Below, in pieces: positions 11,713 to 22,201 of a stretch of DNA of 64,000 nt. This stretch comes from Thelonectria olida (taxonomy: Eukaryota; Ascomycota; Sordariomycetes; Hypocreales; Nectriaceae). The notes beneath the pieces were generated by a model. The model did no database searches. It was given only the letters and a program-made list of their open reading frames with translations, and had not been told where the DNA came from. Each line of letters begins with the position of its first letter. Position 1 is the stretch's first letter. Position numbers and translations under genes: made by a program. The stretch lies in the NCBI GenBank assembly GCA_020736575.1, contig JAGPYM010000052.1, forward strand, positions 62,001-126,000, written 5' to 3'.

Positions 11713-12988
11713 CTAGTCAGACGGCACCCTGAGTTCCTCGTCGCTCTTCGCCTCCACCTTGTATCGCCATCCAAAAACATCCTCACTCTTTCCTTGCTGC
11801 ATTTCTAGAAGCATGCGCGTCAACTCCACGTGCGTAGAAGAAGAAAGCTGGCTCCTCTTCTCCTCCCCATACTCAAATTTGTCTCCAGTCGAAGGGCGGG
11901 TGATTGAGTTGACAGGTACAAGTGAAGCAGCGCTACCGGCAGCCAAAACCTCGATGAAACGACTCAATTCTTTGTAGGGAATCTTTGAAAACCTGGCGTT
12001 AGCGAACTTGAAGGGTGCTTGGGGATGAAATAGACAAAGGGCATACCGGTCGCTTCTCAACCTTCCAACCAGCCTGCTTGGCTAATGCAACACAAGAATC
12101 GCCTGTAAAACTCTCAATGACATTCTTGCTGTCGGTGATAACTAGAGTGCGCTCTCCCTCATCATTGAGATAAACTCCAATGAATGCCGAGGTCGAGAAC
12201 TCGTCGATCTCTGAATGTGTGAGACTGTCAAGATGCAGCGTCATACCATATCCCTGCTTTCGAGCCTGCTCCGACCACTTCATGACCGGGGCATAGTTTC
12301 CGCCAACCTTGACGGCACCAGTGCCCTTGGGAGCGGCGCGGTCAAACTCGTCCAAGATTACGGCGTCGATAGCCTTGGTACCGAGGTAGGGATAGACTGG
12401 GACAACAAAAACGTAGAAGGTGTACTCATGGGGCGGCACCGGGGCCATCTGTGGTCCGGTGCCAAGCATAAATGGGCGGATGTATAGACTGGCGGGGTTT
12501 CCGTGAGGAGGAACAAAATCACTGTTTCCCACGATGGCTAGACGCATGCACTCCAGGAACAGGTCCTCACTTGGGGGAGGCATGGCCACAGCGGCGCTGG
12601 ATTGGGCCATACGTCGGGCATTGTCTTTGGGACGGAAGACATTGATGTCATCATTGGGGCCTCTCCATGCTCGCAATCCTTCGAAGACCTGTTGTCCGTA
12701 GTGAAGACAGGAAGCCAAGGCATTGATGTTGAGAATGGGCGACGCAACCCATCGTGGCGCGGTCCATTCTCCAGTGGTAGCAGAATAAGTGGCCTCAACA
12801 TGGCCCCGACCTACAACGACTATCAGTAACCAACAGCGAAGTATTAGACCATCCGTCGAAAACGTACCGATTTGAGGCTTGGTCGGGTCCATCTTCTCCC
12901 AGTCTAGAAACAACTGTTAGCAACGAGCTTGCAAGTAATGACACAACTACGTACTGATGGACGACGTAGGAGGCAGTGGGAATCCCAT
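11713..12988 (-). CDS. Branched-chain amino-acid aminotransferase (class IV, PLP)
   Basis: Four exons: 12955-12988 (34 nt), 12868-12903 (36 nt), 12047-12810 and 11713-11982; 367 residues. The start MGFPLPPTSSINWEKMD is typical of fungal BCATs. Other signatures are YGQQVFEGLRAW, LYIRPFMLGTG, the PLP-lysine region GAVKVGGNYAP and AAGSAASLVPV. BCATs interconvert Leu, Ile and Val with their 2-oxo acids; TOXF of the HC-toxin cluster and related cluster enzymes belong here. It may supply a branched amino or 2-oxo acid unit to the NRPS (inference). The last intron ends at CAAAG; an upstream CCAG acceptor would shift frame and truncate the protein. No mitochondrial presequence is seen, so it is probably cytosolic. 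It is divergent from the P450 gene. Confidence 0.93.
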
Positions 12989-13140
12989 GGCGAAAAGTTG
13001 TGTGATCAAACGATAGGTAAGAAGAGTCAACAATCTGTGGGTGGTAATAGTGCTTCGATAGATAGAAACACTTCCATTCAAATAGGCCATCGTCGTATGA
13101 CGACAGGGGTACATAGGGCTGTGAACGAAAGACAAATATG

Positions 13141-13150
13141 GTGGTACCAC
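13141..13150. promoter_or_regulatory. Palindromic operator candidate GTGGTACCAC, site 3
   Basis: Perfect 10-bp palindrome in the context TGGTGGTACCACTCC. It lies about 155 bp upstream of the aminotransferase ATG and about 235 bp upstream of the P450 ATG. Confidence 0.72.
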
Positions 13151-13209
13151 TCCTTCCATCTGAGTATTCCTGCGCACTAATTATTGTTGCGGATGGCGAT
13201 GGGCTTTTT

Positions 13210-13221
13210 GGTGGTACCACC
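13210..13221. promoter_or_regulatory. Palindromic operator candidate GGTGGTACCACC, site 4
   Basis: Perfect 12-bp palindrome, 70 bp (about 6.7 helical turns) from site 3, centre to centre. It lies about 165 bp upstream of the P450 ATG. Confidence 0.72.
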
Positions 13222-13384
13222 CTCTTACTATGCGAATGGTTCAGGAACCAACACACTACTGCTGGAACCCAAAGCCTTCAGGTTAAAGCCTGATGACCGA
13301 TCTAAAAGCTATTGAAATAGACTCGTTAGAGCGCATTGGGGACGTCCTCGCTCCCTAAGTTTCACATTGCATACCTCGTTCAAC

Positions 13385-15224
13385 ATGATTCCACCACAAA
13401 TCAGAGAGAAGCTGGCCATCTTATGGGCTGAGAGCCCTACCTACTCTATTATTGGCTTGACTTTGGGCTCTTTCATCCTCTGGGTAAGCAGTAAACTCTC
13501 CCTCTTGGGATCTCTGGGGTTCCGGTTCTCTCTAACACAGAACACAGCTGGCCAGTGTCTGTATATACCGACTGTACTTTCATCCTCTTGCCAAATACCC
13601 TGGGCCGTTATTGGCCCGATTGACGACCCTGTATGGTGCCTACCATGGCTGGAAGGGTGATTGGTCCACAGAGATCTATCGCCTCCATAAGAAATATGGT
13701 GACTACGTTCGATGGACCCCAGACTATGTCATTATCAACACAGCCCAGGCGTTCCAAGGTTGGCAAACAAAATTTTTTCAACTAGCCATTGACTAACGCA
13801 TTCCCGCAAGATGTTTACGGCTATGGCAGTAAGACGCTCAAGGCCAAGAATTACATCGTGCTCGCCCACAAGGCCCCAAGCATTCTCACCATTCGCGACC
13901 CCAAGAAGCATAGGCCTCGGAGACACCGGGTGACCCAGGCTCTTTCCGACGAGAACATCAAGCGTCTGGAGCCTGGCATGCAGGAGCACATTGGAAAGTT
14001 TTGCAGTCAGATGGGTGACGAAGCCGAGGTTTGGTCTCCCACTAGAGACATGAGCAAGTGGTGTACGTATCTGAAGCTTTCGGCCTCCCCGAAGTCCCCT
14101 TGACAAAGCCTTTTGTACTAACTCACTATAGGCAACTATCTTTTGTTTGATATGATGATGTCCATGGTATTCAGCAACCCGCTCCGGCTGGTGACCGACA
14201 CCACCTTCCGCCACATTCCCGATGTCATCCACCAGTCATCGAGGCGCCAGAGCATGTACCTCCAGTCAATGAAGCTGGCGTTGCTTGCGTACTTCAAGCT
14301 GGACGAGCCACTATTCCCAGAGGCCGTCAAGGCCCGAGACACCTTTGTTGCATTCCTGCGCAACGTTCTCAAGACTCGCTACAAGAGATCCTTGGATGAA
14401 GACGCTGAGCCAGCCCACGATGTGTACGCCTTTCTCAAGGCCGTTTCGAAGCGGTCTGACGCGGAAGAGCTTAAACCTGCGGACTTGAATGCTGAGTGTG
14501 CCACAATGATCATTGCAGGCAAGTCATGTCTTTTCGGAATAGTGTAGTATGGTTCTAATCGTGAGAAATAGGCTCGGATACGACAGCCACTAGTCTTGCC
14601 GCCTGTCTTTTCTATCTTGGCCGGTATCGAAACGTCTACAACCTAGCCGCGGAGGAAGTTCGAGCTCACTTTAGCAACGTCTCTGAGATTCGCCTGGGCG
14701 CTACTTTAAACTCTTGCACGTACCTCCGAGCCTGCATCCAGGAAGCACTGCGCCTCTCTCCCGCCGTCGGCATTTCGCTTCCCCGGGAGACCCCAGCCGG
14801 CGGTGTTGTAGTCAACGGCTCGTATATCCCTGGCGGGATGCTTGTCGGCTCGGGCATATACAGCATCCACCACAAGGAGGCCCATTTCTCAGACCCTTTT
14901 ACCTACCGACCCGAGCGCTGGCTGCCGGACCGCGGCGGTGCCAAGGATCTGGCCAACCATGACACCAAGGCGTACGGGCCGTTCCAGATCGGCCCTCGTG
15001 GCTGCTTGGGCAAGGGAATTGCCATGCATGAGCTCATGCTCTCCATGGCGCACATCTTCTTCAGGTTCGATTTCGAGACTGTCACGCGTGAGGGGAAAGT
15101 CATTACAGTTGAGGGCTCGGTCGCCTCTCCTATTCCGGGAGTAACGGAGCTTCCGATTCAGGAGTTCGTGACTGCGCAGAGCGACGGCCCGTATGTCAGA
15201 TACAGAAGGCGCAACATCAGCTGA
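13385..15224 (+). CDS. Cytochrome P450 monooxygenase
   Basis: Five exons (13385-13483, 13548-13758, 13811-14062, 14132-14518, 14572-15224) encode 533 residues. An N-terminal membrane anchor (SIIGLTLGSFILWLASVCIY) is followed by FHPLAKYPGPLLARL, the microsomal P450 hinge. The I-helix is AGSDTTATS, the K-helix ExxR is EALR, the PERF-like region is YRPERW, and the haem-binding loop FQIGPRGCLGKG contains the axial Cys. It acts at the endoplasmic reticulum, presumably oxidising the peptide or a precursor; the substrate is unknown. The fourth intron (14519-14571) is a GC-AG intron with donor G|GCAAGT, and splitting there restores the AGSDTT motif. It is divergent from the aminotransferase, with palindromes at 13141 and 13210. 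Confidence 0.95.
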
Positions 15225-15916
15225 ATCGTGAATACGAGTATCGTGAAGGCTATGTCGATGTTTAGTTTGCACTAGATAGAGTCAAAGTAGAGTTCCGGTA
15301 GCTGCACAAATTAGACCGAGGGGTGCGTCGATTATGGCATGTTTTTCGCGGAGGCTTCGATTCAAATGTCTATTCTCCTCAGTTCTTTTTCAGCACGACC
15401 TGAGGAAAAGTCCCCTAAGTTCAGCTCAAAACGGCCGGATGATCAAGCCGCCAGGGGTCTCCTCGGACGCTAAAACATGAGCCGGTGGATTTGGACGCCT
15501 CGACCAGCTCGTCCGGTGCTCGTTTCCGAGGTCTGACAAGGGTTTTTATTATAGTGATTGGTGGAAGTTTCAGAAATGCACGTTCAAATCGGTTCCTTCG
15601 GCATGTCCGCTAACGGCCCAGCGCTGGCCACCAATGCCATAACGTACAAAGCCGTACTCCGACAGCTAGGGTTTCAGGTCGTAACGATTATGGGCACTCC
15701 TAAGCACTATTCCAAAGTCAAATCCTGACCGGGAGGCTACAGTAATCCCAATCAGGCGTTTCCGTCCGTAATTAGAGGAGGAGCGTAGAGACGATAGGCT
15801 CAATAGGAGCAAGTTAGCACTATTTAAGACAACGGGATAGGTATGCCAGAACCTCGTTCGAAGCCCAGTGCCAATCACATCCATCCAAGCAATACTCTCT
15901 TTCGACTATCCTCAAC
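15225..15916. other. Intergenic region, right flank of the NRP cluster
   Basis: No gene and no copy of the palindrome. An AT-rich ACTATTTAAG element about 95 bp before the GH12 ATG may be its core promoter. Confidence 0.5.
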
Positions 15917-16764
15917 ATGAAGTCTCTCTCCTATCTCGCCTCGGCCTTGCTTGCCACCGTTGCGGTAGCCAACCCAACTCCCACGCTTGAGGAGCGCGAC
16001 ACCACCTGGTGCGGTGCCTTCGGCAGTCTTGCTACTGGAGGATACACTGTCTATCACAACAACTGGGGTTCCGGCAAGGCCACTTCTGGATCTCAGTGCA
16101 CTACCTTTACCTCGTTCAAGAGCAATTCTTTTGCTTGGTCTACTAGCTGGACATGGGCCGGCGGTCCCATCGATGTCAAGTCGTACTCTAATGTCGCACT
16201 TGAGAACGTCAACAAGAAGCTGTCCCAGATCAGCTCCATTCCTTCCACTTGGACTTGGAGGTAAATTACCAGTTTTATTACTAGTAACCCGGAGCTAACC
16301 GTCCTCTAGATACACCGGCACTAACATGGTGTCTGACGTCTCCTACGATCTTTGGCTTGCTCCTTCTATCGGTGCCAAGAACAAGTACGAGATTATGATC
16401 TGGCTCGGCTCGTACGGCGGAGCTGGCCCTATCTCATCGACCAACGACACACCGCTTGCCACTGTTACTATTGCTGGTGTTAAGTGGAAGCTTTTCAAGG
16501 GCCCCAACGGCGACACCACCGTCTTCTCCTTCGTTGCCCCTAGCAACATTGGAAACTGGAGCGGCGACTTGAAGCTCTTCTTCAACTATCTTACCTCAAG
16601 TCAAGGTGTCAGCACCGACAACGTGGTGACCAGCCTTCAGGCCGGCACTGAGCCTTTCACTGGTATGTGACTGCACCGAGTGTTTTTGTTCGACCTAATC
16701 TAATATTCTTTTAGGTTCCAACTGTGTCTTCAAGACCTCTGCCTACACCATTTCCGTCAAATAA
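15917..16764 (+). CDS. Secreted glycoside hydrolase family 12 (endoglucanase / xyloglucanase)
   Basis: Exons 15917-16260, 16310-16662 and 16715-16764 encode 248 residues. A signal peptide (MKSLSYLASALLATVAVA) precedes a short propeptide ending near LEERD. GH12 signatures: WCGAFGS near the mature N-terminus, the nucleophile region YEIMIWLGSYGG and the acid/base region GTEPFTG, both with Glu. The length is typical of the family. The enzyme cleaves beta-1,4-glucan or xyloglucan outside the cell. It lacks the cluster palindrome and is probably an unrelated cell-wall-degradation gene next to the NRP cluster. Confidence 0.95.
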
Positions 16765-17279
16765 GCTGTCTAAGACGGAGATTCAGGTGTAATGAACCTT
16801 TCGGAGAAGAAAGTGAGAGAAAGGCTCCAACGAAAAGCTCGTAACCTGGCGGGTTTCTCAGTTTCTTACTATGTATTTTATCACCATTTTTTGTATATCT
16901 GTTCTTAGGTAGTTGTATATAAATCCAATCAGTCCTCGTACTCTTGTCACAATCCTTCTTTCGAAAACATATCATGGCCTACATACAAGTCCTTTATCAC
17001 CTGCTCTTCGCCCAGTTTCCACCATGAGACGACTTAATCTATTATCTGAAGGTTCGAACATACTAGCTCAGGAATCAGTTTGCGTCCGTAGCCATAGTTT
17101 CAATCTCGATCCAAGTAAAGTCCTTTAAAACACTAGTATTATAGTTCCAATCCTAGCATGTACAGGCAGAATAGAAAAATGAAGTAGCCCTTACGTCTGC
17201 CAACGTTATAAAAAAACACCCGGCCAATGCTCAGGATAGGGTGGTTTCTAGACAACGGTTTAAGGCTTCGAAAGCCTGC
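16765..17279. other. Intergenic region between GH12 and the Zn2Cys6 factor
   Basis: The two genes converge here, so this is mainly 3' untranslated sequence. I see no gene, and only AT-rich stretches near 16860-16920 that could hold polyadenylation signals. Confidence 0.5.
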
Positions 17280-18632
17280 CTAATTCCACCTATCGGCGAG
17301 AGCTCCTCCCGGAAGGAATGCTTGTACAGCACTATTCTCTTTGTGATATAGCCACAGGTATGAGCAAATAGAAGGACATTCCACTCTAGCTCTAAGTTCA
17401 ATCCACCATATACTGCGACTTGCTTTGCGGTACCATAGATACAGCAACAATAGCGCTACAGGGTCCCTTTTCCGGAGTAAGTCTTTGAAAGGGCCATGGA
17501 TACTGCGTATGAAGAGGTAAGTTGGACCGGTTGTCACCTCGCTATCAGGGAGGTCCAGGATCTGGGATACCGCGTGGGCGGCATAGAAATACGGACTATT
17601 TTCCGCCGTAGATGAGGCTTTGAGGTGACACACGGAAGCCAAGGCCATGGCTACACCATCTATGCCTCTCTCTGGCAAGGGTGAATGCATATGAGCAAAG
17701 GTAGCCGCCATGACCCGGAAAAGGCTGTCCGGACGTAGCGGGTTAACGATGTGCCACAATGCCATTTTCCCCTCGCTCATTCGAAGCCAGTCCAAATCGG
17801 AGGGACCAGACGACTTTAGTGGCCACGACTCTCCCGGCGCGCATGCATCAGGGGACGAAAAGGCCAGAATAGCCAGAGCAGCCGCAGTACCCCAGATTGG
17901 ATCCTTATCTTTCGCTTTAATCGGTTCACTTAGTCGCCTATTCAAGAGAACTGTGCTTTGGGACCAGTGATGGCACTCTTCTAGAGTGCGACGACAGCCT
18001 GAGGAGCTATTCAGATGGCGGTCATATGTAAGCGCCACCGCCAGGGAGGCGTGCATTAAGAAAGGGTGCTGCAAGCCCTATGTCAGTCGAGCTCAGGCCC
18101 ATGATGGATAAGCCGGCTCCAATGTTGCGTGATAGGAATAGAATCAATGTAGTAAGACTCACGGCGAAGGCCAGTTCCAGGAGCTTGCGATTAACTTGTA
18201 TCATATTAGGGTCGTCTGGTGTAATGAGGCTTCGTCCAAGATAGCGGGTTATGAAATCTTGACACCTTGCGTTCAAATGATAGGATGTCGATGCGTCAGA
18301 TGTCCAGACAGCATTGGTGAGAGGGGGCTGAAGCTCTGCCCTTCCTCGAACCACCATTGGCCTCCCTGCGTCGGCGGCAACGGGCTGCAGGTCGGTGATG
18401 TTGGACATGAAGTTGCACAAGACGCCGAATGTGATACATCTCTTGCACTGTGGTTTGCCTTCGTCACACTAGTAGGCCAAGGAGATTCGGTCAGCCAAGC
18501 ACCCGACCACTGTCTAATGGAAAGCCGAGGGCCACCCACTTTGAGCTTTCGAAGCTTGCAATTTCGGCAGCCAAATCTCGACCTCCGCAGAGTCCTACGC
18601 TCCCGCCCCTGTCTTGGGCAAGCCGAACCCAT
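17280..18632 (-). CDS. Zn2Cys6 transcription factor
   Basis: Three exons: 18540-18632, 18163-18468 and 17280 to about 18068. About 395 residues. The first intron splits the zinc cluster; joined, it gives CRNCKLRKLK followed by CDEGKPQCKRC and a sixth Cys, the full C-x2-C-x6-C-x6-C-x2-C-x6-C pattern. The rest resembles the short Upc2/ECM22-like fungal regulators, with helical HPFLMHASLAVALTYDR. The exact third-exon acceptor is uncertain by 9 nt (18068 or 18077), both in frame. It sits between GH12 and the TOXD-like gene and is divergent from the latter. It is the nearest regulator to the NRP cluster but carries no palindrome in its own promoter. Confidence 0.88.
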
Positions 18633-19036
18633 CTAAGACTTTGCTTTGCGCAGCTTGGCTGTGAGGGATTTGCACACACAAATGGAGGATGGAAAGAGAG
18701 CCTTGATTTTCCGCAAAGGAAGGGCATTAGTGTCAACAACGAAACCAGCACCCCATAAAAGGGGAGCGGCTCTGGCCAGTCAGAGAATTCCACCATCTAC
18801 GCTAGCTGTTCCTCGGGTGCAGAGGTCTCTGATTGGCTGCGAGTTCTGGCCTGGAACCGTCCACCATCTATCATCAACACCAGATGGCGTTGGATGGGCA
18901 CTATAAGAGGAAGGGTGTTCCTCGATATCCCAGAGAGAAAGGCTCCTGAAACTGTGACCTAAACACCAGACTCGGTCCACTTGAAATCCTACACCTCGAA
19001 AGCCTTTACATAGGTCCACAAGTAGCCCAATTCAAG
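18633..19036. promoter_or_regulatory. Divergent promoter, Zn2Cys6 factor / TOXD-like gene
   Basis: 404 bp between two start codons. A TATAAG element at 18902-18907 lies about 130 bp before the TOXD-like ATG. No GTGGTACCAC palindrome is present. Confidence 0.55.
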
Positions 19037-20155
19037 ATGGCCACGCATCTCGCCGCCGTCTCCCTCGTAAAAGGCGAGCCCTTCGAGCTCCAAACCCGTC
19101 CCACGCCGAAACCGGGCCCAGACGAGCTCCTCATCGAGGTCAAGTCCGTAGCCCTCAACCCAGCAGACTGCCTCATGCGTGATCAAGGCCTCTTCATACT
19201 CACCTACCCCACCGTCATTGGCTTCGACATAACGGGGTTGGTCCTCGAGGTCGGCGACAACGTCCCCGTCAGTGCTACCAGTCACGGCCCGGGCCTCTTC
19301 TTTCGGCCGGGCATCACCCGCGTCGCTGCCTTCGCCGCCTCCTTCTGGAAGTCCTGCGACCCTGACTACGGCGCCTTTCAGGAGCGATGCCTCGTCCCCT
19401 GGCAGCACGCCGTACAGCTTCCTGACGAGGGCATTTCTTGGAACCAAGCGGCAACCTTGCCCGTCGCCGTCGAGGTGCCCCTTAACGCGTGGGATGTTAT
19501 GGGCATTCCACGGATAGGAGAAGCCACTGCTTCTTCTTCCGTCTCCAAGGGAGAAGCCCTCCTAATCTGGGGCGCTTCCTCCAGCGTGGGCACCATGGGC
19601 GTGCAAACCGCCCGGCTGCTGCGGGAAGATGGCGGCTCTTCGTTCGCCGCCGTGTACGCTACGGCCGGTGCGGCGAATCAGGAGTACGTAGGCTCTCTAG
19701 GCGCGGACCGTGTCTTCGACTACAAGGAGCCGCAGATTGTGGATGCGATTGTTTCGGCGGCCAAAGAGGATGGTCTAGTGATTCGGCACTGCTTTCTTGC
19801 CACGGGGCAGCTGGCGCCGTGTCAGGCCGTGCTTAAGGCTTTCCTCGGGGATGATCAAAGGAGAGAGAGCAAGCAGGCGAAGATCGGGTCGGCGCCGGTT
19901 ATTCCTCCGGATGCGGAAGAGGTGGACGGGGTGGAAACCATCTTTGTGCTGCCGTCGACGGACGAAGGGGAGAGGTTGGCTCAGTTCCGATATTGGATGG
20001 GGACGTGGCTGAGGGAGAACCTGGCCAAAGGGACCATCAGGCCTAGTCCGGAGCCGAGGGTCGTTGGAAGGGGTTTGGGAGCTATTAATGCTGGGTTGGA
20101 TGTGCTACTCCGGGGGGTGAGTTGTACGAAATTGGTTGTTGAGGTTGCGGAGTGA
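19037..20155 (+). CDS. TOXD-like zinc-type dehydrogenase / enoyl reductase (MDR family)
   Basis: Single exon, 372 residues. The GroES-like N-terminus has PGPDELLIEVKSVALNPADC and GFDITGLVLEVGD. The Rossmann part carries GASSSVGTMGVQTARLL, a nucleotide-binding signature of NADPH-dependent quinone or enoyl reductases. Structural-zinc cysteines are absent, as usual for this subgroup. Homologues include TOXD of the HC-toxin cluster and trans-acting enoyl reductases of polyketide clusters. Here there is no PKS or FAS in view, so the substrate is unknown. Whether it belongs to the NRP pathway is unclear: it lies 3.8 kb beyond the P450 and lacks the palindrome. Confidence 0.9.
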   Translation: MATHLAAVSLVKGEPFELQTRPTPKPGPDELLIEVKSVALNPADCLMRDQGLFILTYPTVIGFDITGLVLEVGDNVPVSATSHGPGLFFRPGITRVAAFAASFWKSCDPDYGAFQERCLVPWQHAVQLPDEGISWNQAATLPVAVEVPLNAWDVMGIPRIGEATASSSVSKGEALLIWGASSSVGTMGVQTARLLREDGGSSFAAVYATAGAANQEYVGSLGADRVFDYKEPQIVDAIVSAAKEDGLVIRHCFLATGQLAPCQAVLKAFLGDDQRRESKQAKIGSAPVIPPDAEEVDGVETIFVLPSTDEGERLAQFRYWMGTWLRENLAKGTIRPSPEPRVVGRGLGAINAGLDVLLRGVSCTKLVVEVAE

Positions 20156-21091
20156 GGGTTTCCAGTTTAGGTGTTAAGATAGGGAGATGTGATGCTGCTG
20201 CGAGGCTCTGTCTCACCTCTCACTCATCAGCAGCTCAGTCTAAAGTGGCAAGAACTCAGCTCTAGAACGGAAATCGAATTTGGTGTGCTCAAGTTTCGTC
20301 TCCAAGTTAAGTAGCATTTATCAGAACTTAAAGATTTATAAAAGTAATTGAAAGAAAGGAACCGCTCTCGTAAGGGAAAACAAGCCAGAGAATGCTTGAA
20401 TGGGTACTTTACAATGCGTAACAACTGTCAGAAAACAGAAAGGATAATCAAGTAAAGTGAAGGCAAGTATTCAAGTGGGAAAAATGCTCTAGCGCGCCAC
20501 AGGCTCACAATAGGTAGCTAGTTACCTAAACAACAATATCCCCCAAGGTTGCGTAGCACAAACAAGGCCCGAACAAGCCGTAACAGTGAGACAGCGGGTA
20601 GTAGGAGGAAAGCAGATCATGTAAGACTACATATACGCTGACTGTTATTCAAGTTGTATGTATTTTGGAAGCACCCAATAAGGTCGACTTCCCCGTCCTC
20701 CTGTCCGATAGCTTACATGCCAATCAAAGTCCTCATAGTGTAGCTACTGTAATGAAGCTTCCGACCTGGCTAGCAGAGGTGTCTCTCTTGTGCAGCCAGA
20801 GAGCGACTCGTTTCTCTGAGGAAGGGTTGAACCGCCCGGCAGCGTCTGTGACTGCTGCACCCTAGCGGCTAGACGAGAATAGCTTCAGCTGAAGTCATAA
20901 ACGCTGTGGCTGATGCAGCTGGACAAAAATGGCTTTAGCTGAAGTAACAACCGCTGCGGCTGACAAAAGTGCATCTGCGTCTCTGCGGCGGATGCAATGA
21001 ACAGGCTGCCGTTGACCTTACAATAAATCTCGCATCTAATAACGTTTGTCTCGCAATCTCCTTTGTCAGATAATCGGGACATCTGTTCGGA
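20156..21091. other. Intergenic region with short direct repeats
   Basis: No supported gene in 936 bp. At about 20880-20972 a unit of about 40 bp, core TAGCTGAAGT..AACCGCTG.GGCTGA, occurs twice with some mismatches. It may be a small tandem duplication or a transposon relic. Confidence 0.5.
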
Positions 21092-21999
21092 ATGGTCTCC
21101 ATCATGCGATCAGTTTTTTACCTGGCGACAATCCCTTCCGTTGTGGTTTCGCGGATTACACCTTCGCCGCCGAGAGATATCGATGACCGCGTGTTGCTTC
21201 CCAACCGAACTGTGATCCCGACACTAACATCTTCAACTAAACACTCTCCTGTTACCTCGGCTGTAGACCACAACCAACTCCAAGGGAGAGATCAAAGTAG
21301 TTCATGTGGCTATCCTAGCGGACGACCTGGTAGGTTTACACCCTTGGGCTGATACCCATACTTCTCGTCGTGGGACCATCATTAATTGAGTCTAACAGAT
21401 GAGCCGTGGACATGCCCAGGTGGCGGCACCTGCGTATTTAGCCCCGCATATAATGCTGCTGGCTGCTGCTATCGCGAGCCATGCATAGTTGTTTCTGAGT
21501 GTTTTGACTACAGCGCCGGCCTGAAGGGTGCGTGCGATTCCGGGAAAATTGGCCCTGGAACTAGTTGCTGGTGAGTTCAGCTGTGAAAGCTTCGCTGGAG
21601 TATATCGCGTCTCTAACGAGCCTGCTCATCAAAAACAGTTCAAGTTCAGATTACCCGTATTGTCAGACGTATACGTATGCGGACATTACTGGGACACTAG
21701 TCTGGTGCGCCTCGATGCCGGCCACAGCTGTCGAAGTTTTAGGTGGACAGCCGGCAAGCGAAGCTATCAGCATAGGAACCGTGACGGAGACAAGCAAGCC
21801 AGTCAAGACGCAGGTTGCGGGAAGCGAGACTTCACCATCGGATTCAGCATCCAGTAATAGAAAGGGGCTGTCTAGGTCTGATAGCATTGCTCTCGGCCTT
21901 GGAATTGGCATTGGGCTTCCAGCAACGCTCGTTACCTTGTATATGGGCGTGCGGATGCATTTCCCAAGACGGGGCAACCAACCGCGAGACGTTCAATGA
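21092..21999 (+). CDS. Single-pass membrane protein with Cys-rich ectodomain, unknown function
   Basis: Exons 21092-21329, 21399-21570 and 21639-21999 encode 256 residues. A signal peptide (SVFYLATIPSVVVS) is followed by a Ser/Thr/Pro-rich stretch, then a compact Cys-rich segment (CPGGGTCVFSPAY, GCCYREPC) and a Thr-rich region. One TM helix (IALGLGIGIGLPATLVTLYM) and a short basic tail (HFPRRGNQPRD) follow. The topology resembles fungal cell-surface sensors or adhesins; I do not recognise a named family. The Zn2Cys6 gene begins about 200 bp downstream on the same strand. Confidence 0.8.
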
Positions 22000-22201
22000 G
22001 ACAAGACTGAGATCAATAACACGCAATATCTACCTTGGAAGCAATGGTTGTCTTCATAGATTTATTATGGATGGCTGTCACGTGAGTCTGAGCCAAAATA
22101 GTTCCACATTTCATTTGCGTTCGGCACCACTCGGAGCTGGTCATCCCCCGTGCATAAGCCCGTTCGACCTGCTCCGGAGCCCTCGGATCCCTCGGAAAGC
22201 A

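Larger units (their letters stand above)
12989..13384. other. Bidirectional promoter between aminotransferase and P450
   Basis: 396 bp between two divergent start codons. It holds two copies of the palindrome 60-70 bp apart and no supported ORF. Confidence 0.75.

Noticed and set aside
17430..17445. GCGGTACCAT as a fifth operator copy
   Set aside because: It shares only GGTACC with the palindrome and lies inside the coding sequence of the Zn2Cys6 gene.
21815..22201. Upstream extension of the Zn2Cys6 frame to 21815
   Set aside because: It overlaps the last exon of the membrane-protein gene in another frame and has no conserved features; ATG 22202 is a normal leader distance from the zinc cluster.
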